Below, in pieces: positions 8,801-18,582 of a DNA stretch of 20,795 nucleotides (position 1 is the first letter of the stretch; each line of letters starts with the position of its first letter). Source of the DNA: Zygnema cylindricum. Its lineage: Eukaryota > Streptophyta > Zygnematophyceae > Zygnematales > Zygnemataceae. Made by a program: the position numbers and the translations under genes. The notes beneath the pieces were generated by a model, which worked only from the letters and a program-made list of their open reading frames with translations, had not been told where the DNA came from and ran no database searches. The stretch is taken from assembly GCA_037447655.1 (NCBI GenBank), contig JBBHKE010000616.1, positions 1 to 20,795 of the forward strand, written 5' to 3'.

Positions 8801-9640
8801 ATGTGAACACTGGTTATAGAGGCTACACTATGGGAATCATGAATCCAAATTAGGGTTAGTTATTAAAATCATCGTTAATGTATTGTGGGTGTTAGGTGTT
8901 TGAACGCAAAATATAGTTAATAACACTAATTCTTTTCGACACTAAATTTTGTACATTAAGAGCGATTAACGTTGTATTTTCTGATTTCAAGCCCTAAAAG
9001 TTGGCGACCTAATTAATGTTTTCATCCCTAATAAGGACGGCGAATATTTTGTATAGTTAGTGTTTAATCTTGAACATATTTTTATGGTAATCTTTATGTA
9101 CTTTGTTAAAGGGTCTTGATAATTGATATATTGACACAAGTATTATTAGACCGTCTACTACAGTGTATCGATAACGATACCGTGATATCAACGACATATC
9201 CACACAATTTGCACATTTGGTGCTGTCGAATTATTCTATATACTTCCTACATTTGCTACATATCACAAATTCCCCGTATTTATTACATCTAAAATACCTT
9301 ATCGATAAATCACTGTCTACTATCAGCTCGCTACACTATGAGAATGTGACAACTCGTAGATAAATTAGTGTTATGCGTATTAATTAGCTTTAATGTTTTG
9401 TTGGCTTTTAGATCCAAGAATCTAAAGTAGGGTTTTAACACTATTTGTTTCCTTACACATATTTTTTTTACTTTTCATAGCGCTTCACGGTTTATTGTAC
9501 CATCAAGGTTTTTCTTTTTTTTTGAGCGGCAAGTTTCCCGCGCATACGTCTTCTTTTAAAATTTCATTCGAATCGGCCAACCGGCGAAATTGTACTAAAA
9601 CCTGTTTTTCTAACTGCTGTACTCTAAAAATTAATCATAA
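8801..9640. other. Gene-free AT-rich stretch
   Basis: No gene, RNA or clear element is seen. There is a GGGTTAG-like word near 8850 and several ATTAGTGTTA-type words that recur in the MITEs of this window, so old element debris is likely. Confidence 0.4.
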
Positions 9641-9644
9641 ATGT

Positions 9645-9830
9645 GTTCAACACTTAAATATATTTTCTCCGTCCAACCATGTCCCTATTTTAGACTGGAG
9701 ACCGCCAATCGGATGGTGTAAGTATTCACTTTTAATCGCAATCGTCGGATTATCAATCTGACACCTGTGCTCGGAGAAGAGCTGTCCTACGTGGCGAAAA
9801 AACCATTAACTCTATGTACACGGTGTACAG
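9645..9830. mobile_element. Foldback MITE, family 1 (degraded copy a)
   Basis: It shares with the better copies at 19.55-20.0 kb the order ACTTAAA...TTTTCTCCGT, then GAGACCGCCAATCGGA, then TTTTAATCGCAATCGTCGGAT, then CGGAGAA, then GTGGCGAAAAAACCATTAAC. The ends are worn and run into ACGGTGTACAGTACCGT at 9819-9835. Confidence 0.6.
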
Positions 9831-9884
9831 TACCGTATTCCGTGCGCGAGTCTGCATGAAATGTTTCGCACGTTTTGACCATAA

Positions 9885-10072
9885 CTACTGTAGTGTTTAT
9901 GTAGCTTTGCCAGTTAAAACCATCTTTTCTCCGTACGCATCTGTCCAGCTTTCAATTGGGACCGCCAATCAGAAGATGAGAAACTGCCTTTCAGACGCAA
10001 CCGTCGATCGACAATCCGACAATTCTGCACGGAGACTAAAAAGTTTTAACTGACGAAAAAAACACTAACAAT
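9885..10072. mobile_element. Foldback MITE, family 1 (degraded copy b)
   Basis: It follows copy a in tandem. AGTTAAAACCATCTTTTCTC opens the left arm, GGGACCGCCAATCAGAAG marks the centre, and AAAAAGTTTTAACTGACGAA is the right arm, inverse to the left. No coding capacity. It probably forms a hairpin in single strands. Confidence 0.62.
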
Positions 10073-10181
10073 TTAACAGTAATAGAGATAAGGCCTTGCC
10101 GGAACCTGCAACAGCTTCGTTGACCCGTTTCACTCTCTACCTTCCTCTCCCTCTCTCTCCCTCTCTCTCTCTCCCTCTCTC

Positions 10182-10191
10182 NNNNNNNNNN
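10182..10191. other. Assembly gap (10 N)
   Basis: Ten undetermined bases lie at the end of a CT-rich run (10135-10181), next to an (AC)n(AT)n microsatellite. The true size is unknown. It falls 95 bp beyond the last visible exon of the ABC-F gene, exactly where the rest of NBD2 is missing. Confidence 0.98.
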
Positions 10192-10285
10192 AAAGTCATA
10201 CATGCACACACATATATATATATATATTATGTCTACGAGTTCCTCTTTTTACTCAAACTCCCCGGCTATAATGTAGTGGAATTAC

Positions 10286-10376
10286 AACTGTGAACAGCGT
10301 CTCCGGTCAACCCGAGAGCTCCTAAAGCAGATCGAGCTCTCTCATCCGTAACCGTCGGATCTTTTTCCCGGGCAAT
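10286..10376 (-). CDS. ABC-F gene, exon 9 (NBD2 helical region)
   Basis: This exon starts after TTCTCCAG (AG at 10378-10377) in phase 0 and reads [20 protein letters not shown] followed by [10 protein letters not shown], residues 548-577. In ABC-F proteins this D-P-x-x-x-D-x-x-A-R-x-x-L-G-x-L-G-L-x-G pattern directly precedes the LSGGE signature of the second nucleotide-binding domain. I place the donor at T|GTAATT (exon ends 10286); CACA|GTTGTA at 10289 is an alternative. A higher GC content than the surrounding introns supports coding. The next exon (signature, Walker B, H-loop) is not seen before the gap or in the gene-free sequence beyond it. Confidence 0.75.
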
Positions 10377-13300
10377 CTGGAGAATAATAAAGCAAATTTT
10401 AAAACTAGACAATTTTTTTTGATAGTGAAGATAAGAACCTATTATCTTTATTAATTACAGATGACATTCTGAACACAAAGACACCAGATAATTCATGTCC
10501 TCAAAGATGTAAGATGAAAACTGATTTTATTTCCATATTTCAATATCGATTTGAAAGATATAGAGATCTTATTTGAATATAGAGTTTTCCATCAATACTG
10601 TGTCAACATTAAGGTGATGTAATATCGGCCCCTCAAACTCATTTTTCTCCTTGAGCATCTGTATTATATATATATATATACACACACGTACATACTGAAA
10701 AAGTATCTGGAATTTTAGGTTTATACCTGCAATACACATTCTAAACCAGAAATATCTTGTGGGAGATCCTGAGCAAGATCTTGTGTGAAAACTCCCAATT
10801 GGACTCCCATTCCTTCCTCTCTCTCTCCCCCCTGTAAGGCTCCTCGACCAGACAAGGCTCGCAAAAGTGTCGATTTTCCACACCCATTGGGCCCCAGAAT
10901 CATCTGTTTATCCGAATATAAAAGGGGAATAAAGGAAAAAAAAAGGGAAAAAAAAGGGAAAAAGCAAGAAAAAGAGACAAGAAAAGATAAGAAAAGAAAA
11001 AAGAGGAAACAAAAAACGTGACTCAGAGTACAACACAAAGAAATTAAAAAGAGAAAAATTAGATAGAGTGTTACTGAATCGCTTCCAAAATAGTGTGACT
11101 TTCAAAAATTCCTTCATCGAAATCGAAATTTTTCGATAGCTTACAGACTCAAATAATATCAAAACAACATCAAAATTTAAACAGAAAAAAAAAAAGCCGT
11201 AACAGAGGAAAAAAAAACAATAACCACTAAATTGGGCGATTATACTGGTGAAGACCAAAAAACTTCCAAATTTGATGGTTAAAAGTACCAATGTCTGATG
11301 GTTAATAAGTACCAAAATTTGATTGTTTGTAAGAACAAAAAATTTGATGGTTATAAGTACCAAAATTTGATTGTTTTCAAGTACCAATTTTTTTTTTTTT
11401 TAAGTACCAAAAAATTGATGGTTTTGCTTCCTACCAGTCGCATTCCGGTTTCGAGTTTAAGATCGACATTTTGGAGAAGAGGAGGAGAGCCCTCCCATCC
11501 TATCACTCCCTTCCGAAGAATCAGAACCTCTCTCGCGCAGACAGGTGTCGGTGGGAGCTTCACTACGGCGATTCGACGGTCCCCTCCCGAGTTCGAATTT
11601 ACTGCACATAAGACAAAACAGTACCGGTGAACTGGCGTTTTCTGCACATACTGACAATTCTTCCTTCCTCCCCGCCCCCTCCCTCCTTCCCTCTCTCCCT
11701 TCCTCCCTCTCTCCCTTCCTCCCTCTCTCCCTTCCTCCCTCTCTCTCTCTCCCTCCCTCTGTCTGTCTTTCTCCCTCCGTCACCCTCTCACTCTGTCTCT
11801 CTCTCTCTCTCTCCGCCCGTTTTTAGAGCCGTTATCTGTTTGAAAGATGAAAAAACAGAACCAGTTATAATTTGAAAGAGACTTTAACTTAAGCATTCGA
11901 TCTTCTCTTCCTTTTTCCATACATTTAATTCATCCACCGCTTTAAAATCCAGAAAATCTCTTTATCACATTCATAAAACACATCACCTTTTTCAGGAAGA
12001 GCTGTGGAATAGAATTTTAAAACCCAAAAAAAATCTCTTCATTTCATTAATAAACACACTTCTCAAGTACCTTTTTCCAAGACCTGTAGGCATAGAAATT
12101 TAAAAACAATAATTGTCTCTTTATTTCATTCATAAACACACTAATCCAAAAATATCTCTTAACTTCAATCATAAAGAGAAAAGGCTCTTTTATTTCATTC
12201 CCTCTTTTTTTCATTATTTCTTCTCGAGTATCTTTTCCAAGAACATCTGTGGGTATAGAAGTTTAAAACCCAAAAAAATCTCTTTATTTCATTCGTAAAG
12301 AGAAAAAGCTCTTTATTTTATTCTCTTCGTTTCTTCATTTCTTCTTTTCTTTTTTTCTTTATTTCTTTATTTCTTCTTTCATACCTTGTTGGGGATGACC
12401 GGTGGGCATAGAAGTTTAAAATCCAAATAAATCTCTTTATTCCATTCCTAAAGAGAAAAAGGTATTTACTTCATTCTCTTCATTTCTTCATTTCTTCTTT
12501 TCTTCTTTTCTTTATTTCTTTATTTCTTCTTTCATACCTTTTTCGGGAAGACCGGTGGGCATAGACGCTTGGAGTTTAGCAATTGCTTTTTTTTTTGAAT
12601 TTGCCGCTGCGGCTTTTGTCGCTTTTGCTCCGAACCGATCGACGAATCCTTGTAATTTGTCAATTTCTGATTGCTTCGATTGAATTTCTTGGGCAAGTGC
12701 CAATTGTCGGGCTTCTCTTTCTCGCAAAAATTTAGTGTAATTTCCAACATATGTGTGCAATTGCCCATTACGAATCTATCGAAAAAAAAAAATGAATATA
12801 AGCAAAAGTTCAAATGAATATCCAGTCAAAATCGATCACATCGACACGAAAGCTTTGTGAATTTTGATTTTCAGAAACGAATCAAATACGTAAAAAAAAA
12901 AAAAAAAAAAAAACATGAACACGTACACACTTATTCAACAGCCTAACGGTGAAGTATATGTATTTGGAGTTGAAATAGACGCATAAATATTTTATTTTAG
13001 AAACTTACAAAAAAAAATCTTAGGAGTGAAACAGTTTATGATAGACAAACAATCATCCTTCAAGATTCAGAAAAAGACATGTACCAAGAACCGCATAAAT
13101 TTCAGACAAAAAATGTATCTTCACTTGCTTTACATCTAAAAAAAACATGTTCTTTATTCGGGCTTTGCTATGATGAATTTGTCATAAGGGGAAAAGAAGT
13201 ACAGGGACCTAATTTAAGGTGAACCCATAAAAGACAAAATTGCTGAAAAAAGCACAGTGAGAACTAGTAAACCCAGAAAAGACAAAATAACTGACCTCAG

Positions 13301-16300
13301 CAATACGGTCACATGTGCGATCGAGTAACGCCTCATCGTGACTAACAATAATGACAGCTCCAGGAACTTTCCTTAAATATTCCGCGAGCCAAGCCTGTAT
13401 TCCATTGCCCAAGAAAAAAGAACAAAACTGTTAACGTCTCAAATCTTCTTTCCCTTTTCCCTTTTCATTTTTGACTTTTCGCTTTTGCTCTCCCCTTTCG
13501 ATTTTGACACATATACCAAAAACGCTATTCTAAATGATTCGCTAAAACCTTCTTATAATCCCAATTCGCATACCGACAATTTTATTTTTTTCCTCAAAAA
13601 GACATATAGTCATTTGAACCTCCTCCTTTCAAGGCGGTTTCAGACTAAAGCTTCTGTCGCTGTCTCTTATTATCTCCCTCGCTGTAACAAGGTGAATCAA
13701 AAATAATTTTCTTTCAATCGTTCATTAACAAAATCAGCAAGGCAAGAAGGCAAATTGGAATACAAAATCCCAATTTCCTCGACCTTCAACCTAATTTCAT
13801 TTGGACGGGTATGCTTTTCAAATTGCGAGACCAATGAGATACAACACCCAAGGACCCGAATTCATTAAGACCGTCGATGGGGAAACATTCTCGGCCGTCG
13901 ATGAAAGAATATCGGTTAACAAGAAAGTTTCAAGAAGTTTTAGTGTGAGTGAAACCCTCTTGCGATATTTCTGTTAACAGATTTGAAAAGGTTTAAAAAG
14001 ATTTGCACGAGACAACAACAGAAGGTTTTTTTGTAAGACCAATTTTCACTCTCATTTGAACCTCCATTCAGGCAATGATGACCATCAGCTGTGGATGACA
14101 AAAATCGGGCAACTGGAAGCCACAATGTAGAACGATTTTTGAAAATTTTCCAATTACCCATTTCCTCCTTTCCCAACTTGCCTCCCAATTTCCCAATTTC
14201 CCAATTTCCTGATCTCCCGATTTCACAATTTCCCGACTTCATTTCCCATTTCCCAATTTCCCCATTTTCCCATTTTCCCTTTTCAAAATTTCCCAATTTC
14301 TCTCCCAATTCCCATTTTCCAACTTTCCCAATCTCCCTCCCATTTTCCCAGCTTCCCAATTTCCCATTCTCACCTTTGCTTTGCCCCATTTTTCCCCATT
14401 TCCCACTTTCTCACTTTCCTATTTTCCCACTTTCCCCATTTTTCCAGTTCCCTCTCTCACCTTTGCTTTGCTGTCCAAATGGTTAGTCGGTTCGTCCAAT
14501 AACATGAGAGACCTCCCGGACCGGTCCATCTGCCCTAATAGAAGTCTTGCGAGAGCGATTCTCATTTGCCATCCTCCGGAAAATTCCGAGCACAATCTCG
14601 TCCAATCAGATTGCTGGAATCCTAACCCATTCAGGACTCTGAAGCAAAACCGCAGAAAATAAATAAATATTAAGATAAAAGCGATACTAAAGATCATAAA
14701 GATTTTAAAGATCATAAAGATCTCGTCCAATGTCTAGTACTATTGATCATTCTTCCACTGTAACAGTGATGAACAGTGTAATTAGAACCTAATCTGTCTA
14801 TCTTTTCTTACCCAGCGATCATCTCATCTGCTTTATATTCCTCTAGTATCATTAATTTTGAACACATTAATACTGATGAGTCTTTCCCTCGAACAGCGAC
14901 GAACAGTGATGGACAGTGTAATTGGAACCTAATCCGCCTATCTTTTCTTCCATGGCAATCCTCTTGTCTGCTTTATATCCATCTAGTATCATTAATTCTA
15001 AACTCACATCAAGACTGGTAATTCTTTCACTCCACTAGCAATCAACAATGTAATAAGGACCTGATATGTTTTCTTACCAGCGATCACCTCATCTGCTTTG
15101 CATCTGCCTAGTATCATTGATTCTACTTTCACATTAATACTGATAATTCTTTCACAAAAGTGTATTTAGAAGCTTATCTATTTTTTCTTACCCGGCGATC
15201 ATCTCGTCTGCTTCCAAAGCTTCTAAAACTGATAAATCTTAATAAAATAAAAATAACGACAAATTCTTAATAAAATCGTGATGCAGATAGTTCTTTCACT
15301 CTAACAGCAATTAATAGTGAAATAAGAACCTAATACGTTCATCTTTTCTTACCCGGCGATCATCTCGTCTGCCTTATATCCGTCCGCGACTTCAAAAGCT
15401 TCTTGAGCTGCTGCAAGTTTTGCTATGGCTCCTTCTTCCCCTCTATCGACAGCAAGTTCCGCTTTTCGAAGCTCCTCGTCAGCCTCGTTAATCGCATCCA
15501 TTCGAGATCTCGCCTCATCCCAAACTGTTTGTTTGGAACCCGAAACAGCTCTGTTTTTTTCAAAAACAATAACATTATATTTCAGCTTATTCAATGTAAT
15601 TGACATAAAACTATGGGCTCATTCGAGATCTCGCCTCATCCTAAACTCTTTGGAACCAGAAATAGCTCTGTTTTTTACAAATGAAAAACATTATCTTTAA
15701 GCTTGTGTCTGGCAACATAACCATTAAATTTCAACTTATTCAATAGGATCGAGACAAAACTATGGGACTAAAAGAAAAGAATCGAATTAGTGCAACACCA
15801 TTACTGTCTTCCAGAGTCGTTATAAAAGAACAACATGCCAGAAAATGCATAACTATATGCTAAGCAAAAAAAAAAAAAGTATGAATGATTTTTTCCCTGG
15901 CCCATGTTCTCAAAGCAGAGAATAAAAAACATGAAACACAAAACAACAGCCTTCCCCACATTATTGAAGATACAATTGCCCCAAGACATACTCCTATTCT
16001 ATACATCCTATTATGTTTCATAAAGACAAAATCTAAAGCAAATATGTATAGACAGGATTAAAAATTCAAAAATTGGAATGAAATCTCACGTTTGCTCCAA
16101 ATAACCTAATTTTGTCCCAAACGATACCACCATTCGACCCGAATCAAACGGTTGGTTTCCGGTAATTGCACGTAATAATGTCGATTTTCCACACCCATTT
16201 ACTCCAACTAAACCGGCTCTCTCTCCCGGCATAAGACGCCAGGCAGCTCCTTCAATAAGATCTCGAGAACCGGCACTCAATGTGACTCCTTCCATTACAA

Positions 16301-18547
16301 ACACCTGGAAAAACAAAAAATGGTTCTTTTTTTTTTTTCAAACTATATAATTTCCTGCTACCAAGAGTTTTAAAGCTACATAAACTTATTCCATTACAAA
16401 CACCTGAAAAAAAGGGTTTGGGTAAAAAAAATGGGTTCGCTTGTTTGGTTATTTTCAAACCTCCAGAAATTTCCTGATTACAGACAGTATTTAGGTTAAA
16501 CAAACCCCTTCTATTACAAACACCGGAAACAACAAAATGGGTTTTTGGTTTCTTGTATGGTTTTTTTGGCAAACCTCTAAAATTTCCTGTTCACTGCGTG
16601 TTTTTGAGTTCAATGAACTCGTTACATTTTTGGAGCTTTTCAGGCTTTGATTTTTGTCAAACCACTGGAATTTCCTGTTTACTGGGAGTTTTGGAGTTAA
16701 ATAAACTCCTCCTACTAAAAAGACCCCGGGGACATAGTGCAAAAACTGTACACTTGTGACAGGAAAGAATATTTGTCAATTTATGTTCAAACGCTTAGGG
16801 TTTTGGTTTTTTGTCAAACCTCTAGAATTTCCTATTCAACAAGAGTTTTTAAGTCAAATAAACTCCTTCCATTACAAACACCTCGGGAAACATAACTGTG
16901 AAAACCGTACACTTGTAACAAGACAGTTCTTTGTAGATTTATGGTCAAACTTGCTTGATCATAGGGCTTTCGGTTTTAAATTTCTGCCATTTGTCAATTT
17001 CAGAATTCCCGCCTATCAAGCACTTTAAGATAAATAAAACACACTTGTGTTTTTTGATTTTCGGATTCTCCAAAAGCTTTAACAGCACAGAGACATGTCG
17101 GTATCACTTTCTACATATTCCTATGTTACTAATGTCCAACGGATGACCAATACACTCTCTATTACTAGCAAGAACAATTTAAATAATAAGCTTTTTGTCA
17201 TTAGGGCAACTGTGAAAAAACCACATTATTACTTCTTGATTTGTTGATGAAGTTTCAGATTTCTCATTCAACTTCGAAAGTAAAAAGTATTGTCGACCAC
17301 ATTATTCAAGAAATAATGACATTATTCAATAAGTAATGTTATTGCTCAATAAGTAATACTTTCAGTTTGACAGTTTGGTGTTTTATTCCACATTAACAAG
17401 GGTGTGGGCCAAAGAAATCTCAAAACAAAGTAAGATAATTATAAAGTAAGAAAAAAGCTCCACAAATACCAAAAATAACTCATATATGACAACCCTATTT
17501 TATGTATGTAATTCTTTTGGACTGTATCCATTTAAGGTTAATAGCTGTCCAAATTCTACACATGAATTGGTGTGAACCAATGGTTACCAAAGAGCAAGAT
17601 GGAGTATTGTCCATAAAGGTTTTCACTTTGTACACTTTCTTTTTATAAAAGATACTTCTTTCCCATAAACAATATAGAAAAAAAAATCCACTGCCCATCA
17701 CTTTTAGTGTGTAAGAATTCATAGCATTAAAGCAGAATTAGTATCATAGTACTAGTAGAGTGCTACCACACACTAAGAAAAGAAAAAAAAGCACAAAAAA
17801 CAAAAAAAGAAACAAAAAAACACAATAAAACACTCTAGTGGATTGTTATCCTATTCCTTCAATAGAGTTGTTGACACTATTTTGTGATTTTTGGCCCAAA
17901 AAAATGTCGAAAAAATTAGTGTTATAAACACTAATAGTGATGGGCGATGTATAATGGACTTATGATTATAATTTGAGAAACTATAAGAGTTATGTGTGAA
18001 AACTTGAATTTTCAGTCATTAGACAGATATTAAATAGGGTTAAAAAATGGCTTTTGGTTTTTTAGGGTTTTTTAACTTATTAGGGCCATTTTGGTTATGG
18101 GTCTTGGTGATAATAATTCAAATAAATTATCGTATCTTGCTGCTTTTAAAGGAAATGAATTTACACATGACTCTAACTTAAAATTAATTTTAATTTTCTT
18201 TAAAGGCATTAAATAAAGGTTTTCTGGCTCACCACATGAATTAAATGGATCGAAAACCGGAGACGTATTCACTGTAATTACTGTAAACATATAACATAAT
18301 ATAATATGCAATATTACGTAATAATATATATCATAGAGGAAAAAGTTTGGTTAAAAAAAAATCACAGGCACAATTCAAGGGCCATATGACCACTTTTATA
18401 CTTCTTGTGATTTTCTGTAAAAAAAAAAAAAAAGGGCAGAGGTTTTATGTGAAAAAATAGTAAAGTTCTCACAAAGTAGAGTTCGCTCGAGAGGAGGAGA
18501 GGGAGGGAAGGGGAGGGGGGGGGGGGGAGGGGGGGGAGGGGAGGGGG

Positions 18548-18582
<35 letters not shown>

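Noticed and set aside
10569-10655. A 29-codon open segment [10 protein letters not shown]... behind an AG, as next ABC-F exon
   Set aside because: It would end the protein at once and has no ABC-F likeness, while the segment at 10376-10286 continues the family sequence exactly.
11457-11875. Overlapping open frames on both strands rich in Ser/Pro/Leu or Arg/Glu/Gly
   Set aside because: They are translations of CT-rich simple repeats in ABC-F intron 6 and have no splice or homology support.
13940-14486. Open frames made of [12 protein letters not shown]- or [10 protein letters not shown]-like repeats
   Set aside because: They arise from the TTTCCCAA repeat array in intron 4.
16305-17030. Intron 1 units as a CRISPR-like array
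   Set aside because: The units are diverged, vary in length, have no constant repeat and unique spacer structure, and lie in a eukaryotic intron.
17283-17360. Short CATTATTCAA(G/T)AA-type repeat
   Set aside because: Three worn units of about 20 bp in AT-rich intron sequence; too simple to support more than chance slippage.
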